Shown here piece after piece: positions 1 to 7,944 of a stretch of 20,393 bases of DNA. Source of the DNA: CAIWXH01 sp964555675 (GTDB lineage Bacteria; Chloroflexota; Chloroflexia; Chloroflexales; Chloroflexaceae); NCBI GenBank assembly GCA_964555675.1, contig CAZKTU010000106.1:1-20393 (forward strand), written 5' to 3'. Within the stretch, counting starts at the first letter, position 1; each line of letters starts with the position of its first letter. The notes beneath the pieces are model-generated. The model searched no databases. It had not been told where the DNA came from and saw only the letters and a list, made by a program, of their open reading frames with translations. A program made the position numbers and the translations under genes.

Positions 1-653
<653 letters not shown>

Positions 654-683
654 GGGATGAAGGATGAAGGATGAGGATGAAGG
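654..683. repeat. Degenerate tandem heptamer array (GGATGAA)
   Basis: Directly after the TGA of the ATPase gene come about four units of GGATGAA, one of them lacking its final base. A related array in the opposite purine/pyrimidine orientation (CCTTCCT units) lies inside the next gene at 1550-1584. I recall similar short GGATGAA/TTCATCC arrays from intergenic DNA of Roseiflexus-like Chloroflexota; that is memory, not a search. Confidence 0.75.
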
Positions 684-698
684 CCAGATCGCCTTCAT
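677..698. terminator. 8-bp hairpin after the ATPase gene, possible terminator
   Basis: ATGAAGGC (677-684) is perfectly complementary to GCCTTCAT (691-698) around a 6-nt loop. There is no T-run after it, so an intrinsic terminator is not certain. It could instead act as an mRNA 3'-end stabiliser. It partly overlaps the end of the heptamer array. Confidence 0.4.
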
Positions 699-706
699 GC
701 CTCCGC

Positions 707-732
707 CCCCTCTTCCGCATGCGGGAGAGGGG
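707..732. repeat. 26-nt near-perfect palindrome upstream of the methyltransferase
   Basis: The arms CCCCTCTTCCG and CGGGAGAGGGG meet at a central GCATGC. Only one T/G wobble interrupts the complementarity. The right arm contains the purine-rich stretch that would serve as ribosome binding site for the ATG at 743 (about 10 nt spacing), so the folded form would hide that site. The GCGGGAGAGGGG-type arm resembles a palindrome I have seen dispersed in GC-rich genomes; copy number here cannot be judged. Confidence 0.6.
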
Positions 733-742
733 CGCATTATTT

Positions 743-1981
743 ATGGATCTGGACACATTTACCTGGCTGCTGACCCCCGCCGGCCAGGCTCTGCTGGCCG
801 AGTTGGCCGCCCAAGAGCTGCGGGAGTCCGACGCTCTGCGCCTGCTCGAGGGGCTGCGCCGCCGCGTCGCCCCCGAGCAGGCCCGCGCCGCCCTCGAGGT
901 GGCCCTGGCGCGCCAGCGCGCCCGCGCCAAGTTCCCCCAGGCCGAGCGGCTCTACTTCACCCGCGAGGCCCTGGAGCAGGCCAGCGCCGCCCCTGTGGCC
1001 GCGGCCAGGGCGCTGCGCCTGGCGCCCTATGGCGAGGTGGCCGACCTGTGCTGCGGCGCGGGGGCCGATGCCCTGGCCCTGGCCACGGCCGGGGCGCAGG
1101 TGACGGCGGTCGACCGCGACCCGCTGCGTCTGGCCCTCTGTCGGGCCAATGCCGCAGTCCTCGGCTTCGGCGAGCGGGTGGCGACCCTCGAGCGTGACCT
1201 GCTGGCCGAGCCGCCGCCCGCGGCAGCGGCCCTCTTCTGCGACCCTGGGCGAAGGGCCGGCGGGCGCCGGCGCTTCAGCGTGAGCGAGTATGAGCCGCCC
1301 CTGGCCCACGTGCTGGGGTGGCGGGCGCAGACCCCCGCCCTCGGCGTCAAGCTGGCGCCGGGGGTCGAACTGGACGAGCTGCCGGGCGACGCCGAGGTCG
1401 AGTTCGTCTCGCTCGACGGCGAGCTGAAGGAGGCCGCGCTCTGGTGCGGCCCGCTAGCGAGCACGGCCCGGCGCGCGACGGTGCTGCATACGGGCGTCGA
1501 CGGGCAGACTGAGCGGCATAGCATTGTCTCCGAGCTGCGCAGCTTCTCGCCTTCCTCCTTCCTCCTTCCTCCTTCAGCCTTCCTCTACGAGCCCGACCCC
1601 GCTGTGATCCGCGCCGGCCTGGTGACCGACCTGGGTGAGCGGCTGGGGGCCGCGCAGCTCGACGGGCAGATCGCCTACCTGACGGCGGATACGCTGGTGG
1701 CGACGCCGTTCGCGCGGGCCTGGCCGGTGCTCGAGTGGCAGCCCTTCGGGCTCAAGGCCCTGCGGGCGCGGCTGCGCGCGCTTGGCGCGGGGGCCGTGAC
1801 GGTGAAGAAGCGCGGCTCGCCCCTCGACACCGACGCCCTGGCCCGCCAGCTCAGCAGCCCCGGCGGGCGCCCGCTGGTGGTGGTGCTGACCCAGGTGGCG
1901 GGCCGGCCGGCGGCCCTGATCTGCGGCGAGCCGCTTAGGGCTACGTCAACCCCCGGTCGCGGCGCGCCGCCGGGGCCGTAA
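743..1981 (+). CDS. Class I SAM-dependent methyltransferase with C-terminal THUMP-like domain
   Basis: Predicted cytoplasmic methyltransferase of 412 residues; the substrate is unknown, probably an RNA in this family. A helical N-terminal region (1-90) precedes the Rossmann methyltransferase core. The core shows motif I VADLCCGAGADALALA (about 99-114), the acidic end of strand 2 in TAVDRDPLRL and a catalytic-loop-like LFCDPGRR (165-171). LYEPDPAVIRAGLV (281-294) leads into the THUMP-like domain, recognisable by VTVKKRGSPLDTDAL (352-366). The ATG at 743 is preferred because it begins the family-like N-terminus; an in-frame ATG at 671 would put translated sequence through the intergenic palindromes. 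Oddity: residues 267-280 (SFSPSSFLLPPSAF) are encoded by a CCTTCCT tandem array and look like an in-frame repeat insertion between the two domains. Confidence 0.85.
   Translation: MDLDTFTWLLTPAGQALLAELAAQELRESDALRLLEGLRRRVAPEQARAALEVALARQRARAKFPQAERLYFTREALEQASAAPVAAARALRLAPYGEVADLCCGAGADALALATAGAQVTAVDRDPLRLALCRANAAVLGFGERVATLERDLLAEPPPAAAALFCDPGRRAGGRRRFSVSEYEPPLAHVLGWRAQTPALGVKLAPGVELDELPGDAEVEFVSLDGELKEAALWCGPLASTARRATVLHTGVDGQTERHSIVSELRSFSPSSFLLPPSAFLYEPDPAVIRAGLVTDLGERLGAAQLDGQIAYLTADTLVATPFARAWPVLEWQPFGLKALRARLRALGAGAVTVKKRGSPLDTDALARQLSSPGGRPLVVVLTQVAGRPAALICGEPLRATSTPGRGAPPGP
1550..1584. repeat. CCTTCCT tandem heptamer array inside the methyltransferase gene
   Basis: Five 7-nt units: three CCTTCCT, one CCTTCAG and a final CCTTCCT. 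The array is read in frame by the methyltransferase gene and gives the Ser/Phe/Leu/Pro stretch at residues 270-281, at the boundary between the Rossmann core and the THUMP-like tail. It is the pyrimidine-strand counterpart of the purine-rich array at 654-683. Confidence 0.8.
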
Positions 1982-1988
1982 TCGGCCC
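1973..1988. terminator. 6-bp GC hairpin spanning the methyltransferase stop codon
   Basis: GGGCCG (1973-1978) and CGGCCC (1983-1988) are perfectly complementary around a 4-base TAAT loop that contains the TAA stop. No T-run follows. This is a possible terminator or simply GC-rich coincidence. Confidence 0.35.
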
Positions 1989-2012
1989 GCGCAGCGGGCT
2001 TCGGGCGCTGAG

Positions 2013-2083
2013 GGGTGGATGTGGAGGGCCTGGCCCTCCACCCGCAAGACGGTAAAGCAAAGCCCCGCAAGGTGAATCCTTGC
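2013..2083. repeat. Composite palindromic element, copy 1
   Basis: The element begins with GGGTGGAT followed by a near-perfect hairpin: arm GTGGAGGGCC (2021-2030), one centre base, arm GGCCCTCCAC (2032-2041). After a spacer containing CCGCAAG comes a second hairpin, GCAAGG (2067-2072) with CCTTGC (2078-2083). The first 29 bases match copy 2 at 3354-3382 with a single difference at the centre base. It fills the interval between the methyltransferase and the MFS gene and could act as terminator or RNA-stabilising structure. Confidence 0.75.
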
Positions 2084-2102
2084 CTATGCCACACTGGTGC
2101 AT

Positions 2103-3329
2103 ATGGAGCTCTCTGCTGGGGCCCGCCGACGCGGGCTAGGGGCCCTGCTGGCGATCAACTTCTTGATGTACGCCGGCTTCTTCATGGTCATCCCGCTGGT
2201 CTCGGTGGTCTATGTCGAGCAGTTGGGGTTCGCGGCCGCGACGGTCGGGCTGGCCCTGGCGATGCGCCAGCTCTTCCAGCAGGGCTTCACCCTGGTCGGC
2301 GGCATGCTGGCCGACCTGATCGGGGTGCGCCTGCTGATCGGGGCGGGGGTGCTGATCCGGGCCGTGGGCTTCGTGAGCCTGGCCTACGCGGGCACGCCGG
2401 CCCTGCTCTTCGTGGCCATGGGCCTCTCGGCCCTGGGCGGGGCCCTCTTCGACGCGCCGAGCCGGGCGGCCATGGCGGCCCTGACCACCACCGAAGATCG
2501 GGCGCGCTTCTTCTCGCTCAACGGCGTGGTCGGCGGGCTGGGCATGACCATCGGCCCACTGATCGGGGCCCTGCTGCTGCGCCAGAACTTTCAGGCCGTG
2601 GCCCTGGGGGCGGCGGCCTGCTTTCTGTTCGTCGGCGTCGCGGTGCTGCTGCTGCCCCCGATCAGGGTGGCCACCGGGCAGCAGAGCATGGGCTACGGCC
2701 TGAGCCTGGCCTTTCGCGACCGGACCTTCTTGATCTTCACCGCCCTGCTGATGGGCTACTGGTTCATGTGGGTGCAGCTCACCCTGAGCCTGCCGCTGGC
2801 GGCCGAGCGCCTGACGGGCAATAGCGATGCGGTGGGCGTGGTCTACGCGCTCAACGCCGGCCTGACCGTGCTCTTCCAGTACCCGGTGCTCAGCTTCGCC
2901 GAGCGCTTCCTGCGCCCGCTGCCCCTGCTGATCGTCGGGGTCGCCCTGATGGCCCTGGGTCTGGGCCTGGTGGCGGCCGCCGGCAGCGCGCTGCTGCTGG
3001 CCGTCTGCGTGATCATCTTCACCCTCGGCACGCTGCTGGCTACACCCACCCAGCAGACGGTCACCGCGGCCCTGGCCGACGAGCGGGCCCTGGGCTCGTA
3101 CTTCGGGGTGAGCTCGCTGGCCCTGGCCCTGGGCGGCAGCCTGGGCAACACCGCGGGCGGGCTGCTCACCGACGCCGCGCGGCGGATCGGCCAGCCGGCC
3201 TTGCCCTGGCTGACCTATGCCCTGATCGGGCTGGCGAGCGCGATCGGCCTGGCCATGCTCGCCGAGCAGCTGGCGCAACGGCGCAGCACCGCCCACCTGG
3301 TCAAGGACGAAGGCGGCGCGCGGCCCTGA
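2103..3329 (+). CDS. mdtH: MFS transporter, MdtH-like drug exporter family
   Basis: Inner-membrane proton-coupled antiporter-type permease of about 408 residues with twelve predicted hydrophobic segments, probably exporting toxic compounds. The opening GFFMVIPLVSVVYVEQLGF, the RQLFQQGF segment, motif A (GGMLADLIGVR), ALGGALFDAPSRAAM, DRARFFSLNG and LADERALGSYFG near the C-terminal half follow the order I recall for E. coli MdtH. The length (about 400) is normal. The ATG at 2103 is chosen; a GTG two codons earlier (2097) is equally in frame, and neither has a convincing Shine-Dalgarno. The gene is bracketed by two copies of a composite palindrome and converges on the GH13 gene. Its substrate cannot be deduced, and nothing ties it to the downstream betaine genes. 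Confidence 0.85.
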   Translation: MELSAGARRRGLGALLAINFLMYAGFFMVIPLVSVVYVEQLGFAAATVGLALAMRQLFQQGFTLVGGMLADLIGVRLLIGAGVLIRAVGFVSLAYAGTPALLFVAMGLSALGGALFDAPSRAAMAALTTTEDRARFFSLNGVVGGLGMTIGPLIGALLLRQNFQAVALGAAACFLFVGVAVLLLPPIRVATGQQSMGYGLSLAFRDRTFLIFTALLMGYWFMWVQLTLSLPLAAERLTGNSDAVGVVYALNAGLTVLFQYPVLSFAERFLRPLPLLIVGVALMALGLGLVAAAGSALLLAVCVIIFTLGTLLATPTQQTVTAALADERALGSYFGVSSLALALGGSLGNTAGGLLTDAARRIGQPALPWLTYALIGLASAIGLAMLAEQLAQRRSTAHLVKDEGGARP

Positions 3330-3353
3330 ATGGGGGGCCTCCGGCCGCGCAAC

Positions 3354-3404
3354 GGGTGGATGTGGAGGGCCAGGCCCTCCACGCCTCCCGCAAGCATGGC
3401 TTGC
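3354..3404. repeat. Composite palindromic element, copy 2 (between convergent genes)
   Basis: Same layout as copy 1: GGGTGGAT, then arms GTGGAGGGCC (3362-3371) and GGCCCTCCAC (3373-3382) around a single A. A GCAAGC-ATG-GCTTGC hairpin (3390-3404) follows. It occupies most of the 81-base gap between two converging genes, so a bidirectional terminator role is plausible. No T-run is present. Confidence 0.75.
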
Positions 3405-3410
3405 CAGCCT

Positions 3411-5039
3411 TTAGCGCTCGCCGTTGATGCGCAGCCAGCGCGAGCCGTAAGCCGCGAGCTCGAGGGGATGGTCCTTCGAGTCCACCGGCACGTGGGTGTA
3501 GCCGTCGAGCAGGTCGGTCAGGTACGCGACGCCCTCGCCGAGGTCGACCACGGCGGTGCAGGGCGTATCTGAAAGGTTATGGACGGCGACCAGACTGCCG
3601 CCCGGGGAGTCGTAGCGCAGGGCCAGGACTGAGAGCTGGTCGCTGTCGCGGATGCTCACCTCGCCGCAGCCAATCTCGGGGCACTGGCGGCGCACGCGCA
3701 GCATCTGCTCGACCGCGTTGAGCAACGAGTCGGGGTCGCGCTGCTGGGCCGCCACGTTGAGCTTTTCGTAGCCGAAGGCGCCGCCGCTGATCACCGGGCG
3801 GGTCAAGAGCTCGGGCGGGGCGGTCGAGAAGCCGGCGTTGGCCTCGCTCGACCACTGCATGGGCGTGCGCACGGCGTTGCGCTCGGGCTGGCTCAGGTCG
3901 TCGCCCATGCCGATCTCCTCGCCGTACCAGAAGACCGGGGTGCCGGGCAGGGTGAGCAGGAGGCTGTAGGCCTGGCGCACACGTCGCGGGTCGGCGAGCA
4001 TGGGCGGCAGGCGGCGGGGCACACCGCGGTTATAGAGCCACATCTCCTCGGTCAGCTTGAAGGCCGCCGCGACCTCGTCGCGCTCGCGGTCCGAGAGGCG
4101 CTCGAGGGCCAGTTCGTCGTGGTTGCGCATAAAGACGGCCCACTGGCAGCCCTTCGGCTTGGGCGGCAGCATGCGCAGGGCCCTGGTGATCGGCTCGGCC
4201 TGGCCGCGGGCGAAGGCCAGATAAGTGAGCTGGTTGAGGATGAAGTTGAAGAGCATATGCATGCGGTCGCTCTCGCCGAAGTAGAGGGGCAGCTGGTCGA
4301 GGTCGACGTTGGCCTCGGCGAGGAGCATGGCCCCGTCGCTGCGCCAGGCTAGCAGGTCGTGGAGCTCGTCGATATACTCGTAGGGGTTGACCACGCCCTC
4401 GGCGGTAATGTCGCGCAGCTCGATCACGAAGGGCGCGGCGTCGATGCGGAAGCCGTCGACGCCCAGTTGCAGCCAGAAGCCGACGATCTTGGCGATCTCT
4501 TCGCGCACGCGCGGGTTGTTAATATTGAGGTCGGGCTGGTGGGGGAAGAAGCGGTGGTAGTAGTGGGCCTTCGCCTGGCGGTCGTAGGTCCAGGTAGTAT
4601 GTTGCTGGCCGGGGAAGATCATGCCCTCGTCGGCGTCGGCCGGCTTCTCTTTGGACCAGACGTAGAAGTCGCGGTAGGGCGAGTCGGGGCTCTGGCGGGC
4701 CTGCTGAAACCAGGGGTGCTGGTCGGAGGTATGGTTGATCACCAGGTCGATCAGGACGCGCATGCCGCGCTCGTGGGCCTGCCGCGTGAAGGCGACGAAG
4801 TCGCCGAGGGTGCCCAGGCGCGGGTCGACGCCGTAGTAGTCGGCGATATCGTAGCCGTTGTCGCGGTTGGGCGTCGGGTAGAAGGGCAGCAGCCAGATAC
4901 AGGTGAAGCCGAGGCCGGCAATGTGATTCAGGCGGCTGGTGAGGCCGCAGAAGTCGCCGACGCCGTCGCCGTTCGAGTCGGCGTAGGTCTCCACGTCAAG
5001 ACAGTAGATGATCGCATCCTGGTACCAGCGGTCGAACAC
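3411..5039 (-). CDS. GH13 alpha-amylase family enzyme, trehalose synthase (TreS)-like
   Basis: Predicted cytoplasmic alpha-glucan/disaccharide-active enzyme of 542 residues, in the group that includes maltose alpha-D-glucosyltransferase (trehalose synthase). The (beta/alpha)8 barrel shows DLVINHTSDQHPWF (98-111), GVDGFRIDAAP with nucleophile Asp200, LLAEANVD with acid/base Glu242 and MRNHDEL with Asp308; a small beta domain ends the chain. YYHRFFPHQPDLN, MGDD and VRTPMQWS are typical of the TreS branch. It has no signal peptide and no fused maltokinase domain. The GTG start at 5039 is fixed by a perfect AGGAGGT site 6 nt upstream; the open frame continues to 5696 but without homology. Known TreS converts maltose to trehalose. 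If that holds here, osmoprotection would link it to the betaine importer, but alpha-glucosidase activity is also possible. Confidence 0.88.
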   Translation of the reverse strand: MFDRWYQDAIIYCLDVETYADSNGDGVGDFCGLTSRLNHIAGLGFTCIWLLPFYPTPNRDNGYDIADYYGVDPRLGTLGDFVAFTRQAHERGMRVLIDLVINHTSDQHPWFQQARQSPDSPYRDFYVWSKEKPADADEGMIFPGQQHTTWTYDRQAKAHYYHRFFPHQPDLNINNPRVREEIAKIVGFWLQLGVDGFRIDAAPFVIELRDITAEGVVNPYEYIDELHDLLAWRSDGAMLLAEANVDLDQLPLYFGESDRMHMLFNFILNQLTYLAFARGQAEPITRALRMLPPKPKGCQWAVFMRNHDELALERLSDRERDEVAAAFKLTEEMWLYNRGVPRRLPPMLADPRRVRQAYSLLLTLPGTPVFWYGEEIGMGDDLSQPERNAVRTPMQWSSEANAGFSTAPPELLTRPVISGGAFGYEKLNVAAQQRDPDSLLNAVEQMLRVRRQCPEIGCGEVSIRDSDQLSVLALRYDSPGGSLVAVHNLSDTPCTAVVDLGEGVAYLTDLLDGYTHVPVDSKDHPLELAAYGSRWLRINGER

Positions 5040-5045
5040 GGACGC

Positions 5046-5052
5046 ACCTCCT
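5046..5052 (-). promoter_or_regulatory. Ribosome binding site of the GH13 gene
   Basis: On the minus strand this reads AGGAGGT, the full anti-16S consensus, 6 nt before the GTG start at 5039. It decides the start in a frame that otherwise stays open for another 650 bases. Confidence 0.85.
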
Positions 5053-5106
5053 CGCGAAGCTCTTCTGGCCCGGGGGCGACGGTGCAAGAGCTGTGCCGAA
5101 CATAGC

Positions 5107-5135
5107 TTGACTTTCGCCAATGGCTCGCATATACT
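5107..5135 (+). promoter_or_regulatory. Sigma70-type promoter for the DinB-solA transcript
   Basis: TTGACT (5107-5112) is separated by exactly 17 nt from TATACT (5130-5135); each box is one base from consensus. It lies in the 167-base divergent region. A start near 5142 would rule out the in-frame ATG at 5120 as initiator of the DinB gene and leave a leader of about 65 nt before the ATG at 5207. No comparably good box was found for the opposite GH13 gene. Confidence 0.7.
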
Positions 5136-5206
5136 CCCCTGCATCTCCCGGCCCGACGCCCACTGCGACGATGGTGTTCCGCCCGCTGGGCGGAGCGAGG
5201 CTATCA

Positions 5207-5671
5207 ATGAGCCGCCGCTCGGTGTTGATGGAGGCCCTCGAGGCCACCCCCCGCGACCTGTCGCGCTCGCTCCGGCGGGTGAACCCGGCGGCGGCCCTGG
5301 CGCGGCCGGATCCCGCGGGCTGGTGCATCGCCGACGTGGTCGCCCACCTGGCCGACATGGAGCTGCGCTACCTCGAGCGGCTGCGCCGGGTCCTCGCCGA
5401 AGAGAACCCCACCGTGCCCGCCCTCGACCCGCGGCCCGAGCTCCACGAGGTCGCGACTCGTCCGCTCGACGAGCTGCTCGGCCAGTTCCTCGAGGGGCGG
5501 GCGGCCACCCTGGCCTTCCTGGCGGGGCTCGCGCAGCGGGACTGGGGGCGTCCTCTCGTCCACGAGGTCCAGGGGCCGACACGGCTACGCGACCAGGTGC
5601 AGGCCCTGGTGGGCCATGATAACGAGCACCTGGTGCAGATCGCAGACCTGCGCGAGCGTATCGGCGCGTGA
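5207..5671 (+). CDS. DinB-family (four-helix metal-binding fold) protein
   Basis: Small cytoplasmic protein of 154 residues. The helix containing WCIADVVAHLADME and the late segment LVGHDNEHLVQIADLRERI are hallmarks of the DinB/YfiT-like superfamily. The three likely metal ligands are His47, His137 and His141. Members include thiol-dependent S-transferases (bacillithiol, mycothiol) and many uncharacterised proteins; the exact reaction cannot be read here. The ATG at 5207 is chosen because GAGG sits 6 nt upstream; ATG 5171 is a possible alternative, and ATG 5120 overlaps the promoter. The stop codon is 35 nt before the preferred start of solA, so the two genes are probably co-transcribed. A detoxification role for products of the amine oxidase next door would be speculation. 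Confidence 0.75.
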   Translation: MSRRSVLMEALEATPRDLSRSLRRVNPAAALARPDPAGWCIADVVAHLADMELRYLERLRRVLAEENPTVPALDPRPELHEVATRPLDELLGQFLEGRAATLAFLAGLAQRDWGRPLVHEVQGPTRLRDQVQALVGHDNEHLVQIADLRERIGA

Positions 5672-5694
5672 TGCCGCTCTCGGGCCCCGTCACC

Positions 5695-5699
5695 AAGGA
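5695..5699 (+). promoter_or_regulatory. Ribosome binding site deciding the solA start
   Basis: AAGGA lies 7 nt before the GTG at 5707. It favours this start over the ATG at 5671 and GTG at 5668, which overlap the stop of the DinB gene and would add 12-13 residues before the flavin-binding strand. Confidence 0.6.
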
Positions 5700-5706
5700 A
5701 CATACC

Positions 5707-6840
5707 GTGCACTACGATGAGATTGTGATTGGCGTGGGCGGGATCGGCAGCGCGACGGTCTACGAGCTGGCGCGGCGGGGCCGGCGCGTGCTCGGGCTCG
5801 AGCGCTTCGACATCCCCCACGAGATGGGCTCCTCGCACGGCCACACCCGCATCATCAGGCTGGCCTACTACGAGCACCCCTCGTATGTGCACCTGCTGCG
5901 GCGGGCCTACGAGCTGTGGCGCGAGATCCAGAGCCTGGCCGGCGAGCAGCTGCTGCATATTACCGGGTCGATCGACGCCGGGCCCGAGGACGGCTGGGTC
6001 TTCAAGGGCTCGTATCAGTCGTGTCTCGAGCACAACCTCGCGCACGAGGTGCTGACGGGCACCGAGCTGGCCCGGCGCTTCCCCGGCTACCAACTGCCGG
6101 CGACCCACTACGCGTTGTTGCAGCCCGAGGGCGGCTTCCTCACCCCCGAGCACTGCATCTCGGCGTATGTGATGGCCGCCCAGGCCCTGGGCGCGGAGGT
6201 GCACGCCCGCGAGCAGGTGCTGGGGTGGGAGCCGTTGGGCGAGGGCGTGCGCGTGACCACCACCAGGGGCGTCTACGAGGCCGGCAACCTGGTGATCACG
6301 GCGGGCGCCTGGAACGCGGGGCTGCTGGGCGAGTTGGGCGCAACCATGGTGCCCGAGCGGCAGGTCCTGGCCTGGCTGCAGCCGTCGCAGCCGGCGATCT
6401 TCGCGCCGGCGCGCTTCCCGGTCTTCAACCTCGAGGTCGACGAGGGGCGCTACTACGGCTTCCCGGTCTTCAGGGTGCCCGGCTTCAAGTTCGGGCGCTA
6501 CCGCCACCTGGGCGAGGTGGTCGACCCCGACACGATCGACCGCACCCCCAACCAGGCCGACGAGGACATCCTCAGGCAGTTCGCCGCGCGCTACTTCCCC
6601 GAGGGCGCGGGGGCGACCATGGCCCTGCGGGCCTGTATGTTCACCAACACGCCCGACGGCCACTTCACCATCGACCGCCACCCGACCTACCCGCAGGTGC
6701 TCTTCACCTCGCCCTGTTCGGGCCACGGCTATAAGTTCGCCAGCGTGCTCGGCGAGATCATGGCCGAACTGGCGACGCAGGGTCAGACCAGGCACGACAT
6801 TGCGATGTTCCGGCACGACCGCTTTGCGGTCGCCGGGTGA
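5707..6840 (+). CDS. solA: Monomeric sarcosine oxidase / N-methyl amino acid oxidase (MSOX/SolA family)
   Basis: Flavoprotein oxidase of 377 residues; family members oxidatively demethylate sarcosine (or N-methyltryptophan) to the amino acid, formaldehyde and hydrogen peroxide. The N-terminal FAD-binding strand reads YDEIVIGVGGIGSATVYELA (dinucleotide motif GxGxxG at 9-14). It is followed by SSHGHTRIIR (42-51), which in MSOX lies near the flavin. ACMFTNTPDGHFTID places Cys310 at the position of the covalent flavin Cys of MSOX, and CSGHGYKFA (337-345) completes the active-site region. The length matches the family (about 390). It sits directly before the homocysteine methyltransferase and on the same strand as the DMGDH-like gene, so sarcosine is the likeliest substrate. 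That assignment rests on context; other N-methyl amino acids are not excluded. Confidence 0.85.
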   Translation: MHYDEIVIGVGGIGSATVYELARRGRRVLGLERFDIPHEMGSSHGHTRIIRLAYYEHPSYVHLLRRAYELWREIQSLAGEQLLHITGSIDAGPEDGWVFKGSYQSCLEHNLAHEVLTGTELARRFPGYQLPATHYALLQPEGGFLTPEHCISAYVMAAQALGAEVHAREQVLGWEPLGEGVRVTTTRGVYEAGNLVITAGAWNAGLLGELGATMVPERQVLAWLQPSQPAIFAPARFPVFNLEVDEGRYYGFPVFRVPGFKFGRYRHLGEVVDPDTIDRTPNQADEDILRQFAARYFPEGAGATMALRACMFTNTPDGHFTIDRHPTYPQVLFTSPCSGHGYKFASVLGEIMAELATQGQTRHDIAMFRHDRFAVAG

Positions 6841-6873
6841 ACCACTCCTGATAGCTACCGAAAGGTTTGCCCT

Positions 6874-7851
6874 ATGGCGACGACGTTTCATGAGCTCTTC
6901 CGCAGCGGCGCGCCGGTGGTGCTCGACGGGGGCATGGGGACGATGCTGATGGCGGCGGGGCTGCTCTTCGGCGACCCGCCCGAGCAGTGGAATGTGCATC
7001 CCGAGAAGGCCGAGCTGGTGCGCGCGGTACACAGCGGCTATGTCGAGGCGGGGGCCCAGGTGATCCTGACCAATAGCTTCGGCGGCAGCCCCTTCAGGCT
7101 GAAGCTGCATAACCTCGACGGCCAGGTCTTCGAGCTGAACAAGGCCGCGGCCGAGCTGGCGAAGTCGGCCGCCGCGGGGCGGGCCTTTGTGGCCGGCTCG
7201 ATCGGGCCGAGCGGCGAGCTGTTCGAGCCGATGGGCAGCCTGACCTACGAGGCCGCCGTGGCCGGCTTCGCGGCCCAGGCGGCGGGGCTGGCCGCGGGCG
7301 GCGCCGACGCCTTCTGGGTCGAGACCATGAGCGACCTGAACGAGGTGCGGGCCGCCGTCGAGGGGGCGCGGCAGGCCGCGCCCACGATCCCGATTGTGGC
7401 CACCATGACCTTCGACACGCGCGGCTTCACCATGATGGGCGTGAGCCCGACCGACGCGATCAACGCCCTGGCCGAGCTGGGCCTGGCGGCGGTGGGCGGC
7501 AACTGCGGCAATGGCCCCGACGAGATCGAGGCCGTGGTCTACGCCATGCACCTGGCGCGCCCCGACATCCCGGTGGTGGCCAAGAGCAACGCGGGCATGC
7601 CCGAGTATGTCGACGGGCGCACGGTCTATGGCGGCACCCCCGAGGTGATGGCCGACTGCGCGCGCAGGCTGCGGGCCTTTGGGGCGACCGGGATCGGGGC
7701 CTGCTGCGGCAGCAGCCCGGCCCATATCGAGGCCATGGCCGCGGCGCTGCGCACCCAGCCGCCCCTCGACCCGGCCGAGCTGACCCTGGCGACGGCGGTG
7801 GCCCAGCGCCAGGAGGTCGCGCCCAGGCGCTCGCGCCGCGAGCAGCGCTAA
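6874..7851 (+). CDS. Homocysteine S-methyltransferase family protein (betaine-homocysteine methyltransferase-like)
   Basis: Cytoplasmic Zn-dependent methyltransferase of 325 residues. The (beta/alpha)8 barrel begins VVLDGGMGTML (15-25); NSFGGSPFRL (67-76) and GSIGPSGE (108-115) are family segments. The zinc ligands are clear: Cys211 in GGNCGNGP and the pair Cys277-Cys278 in GIGACCGSSP. Known members transfer a methyl group from betaine, S-methylmethionine or, in MetH, methylcobalamin to homocysteine. There is no cobalamin-binding domain here, which excludes full-length MetH. Together with sarcosine oxidase, a DMGDH-like enzyme and a betaine importer, betaine is the most likely donor, giving dimethylglycine and methionine. 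AAAGG lies 8 nt before the ATG. The Arg-rich tail (317-325) is probably unstructured. The donor is inferred from context. Confidence 0.85.
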   Translation: MATTFHELFRSGAPVVLDGGMGTMLMAAGLLFGDPPEQWNVHPEKAELVRAVHSGYVEAGAQVILTNSFGGSPFRLKLHNLDGQVFELNKAAAELAKSAAAGRAFVAGSIGPSGELFEPMGSLTYEAAVAGFAAQAAGLAAGGADAFWVETMSDLNEVRAAVEGARQAAPTIPIVATMTFDTRGFTMMGVSPTDAINALAELGLAAVGGNCGNGPDEIEAVVYAMHLARPDIPVVAKSNAGMPEYVDGRTVYGGTPEVMADCARRLRAFGATGIGACCGSSPAHIEAMAAALRTQPPLDPAELTLATAVAQRQEVAPRRSRREQR

Positions 7852-7857
7852 GTGCTT

Positions 7858-7924
7858 GCAAGCCATGCTTGCGGCACGCCGTAGGGCGGAACAGGGGTTT
7901 TTCAGGGAGGGCTTGCCCTCCCTG
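7858..7924. repeat. Composite palindromic element, copy 3 (inverted order)
   Basis: GCAAGC-CAT-GCTTGC (7858-7872) is the exact reverse complement of the 15-mer at 3390-3404. It is followed by a hairpin with arms CAGGGAGGGC (7903-7912) and GCCCTCCCTG (7915-7924) around TT. Relative to copies 1 and 2 the small and large palindromes are in reverse order, as expected for an inverted copy. The large palindrome differs in sequence but keeps the GGAGGGC core. It fills the gap between the methyltransferase and the PhnD-like gene. Confidence 0.7.
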
Positions 7925-7944
7925 CGACCCTCCCGGAGAGCCAG

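Noticed and set aside
1550..1584. CRISPR-like or minisatellite array
   Set aside because: The units are 7 nt with no spacers, so it is a simple tandem repeat, not CRISPR.
2015..2824. Second plus-strand open frame beginning in the palindrome and overlapping the MFS gene
   Set aside because: Its translation is Gly/Arg/Pro-rich and out of frame with the clear MdtH-like protein.
5040..5696. N-terminal extension of the GH13 gene on the minus strand
   Set aside because: The extension is Pro/Arg/Gly-rich without homology, overlaps the DinB gene antisense and crosses its promoter; a perfect AGGAGGT site marks the GTG at 5039.
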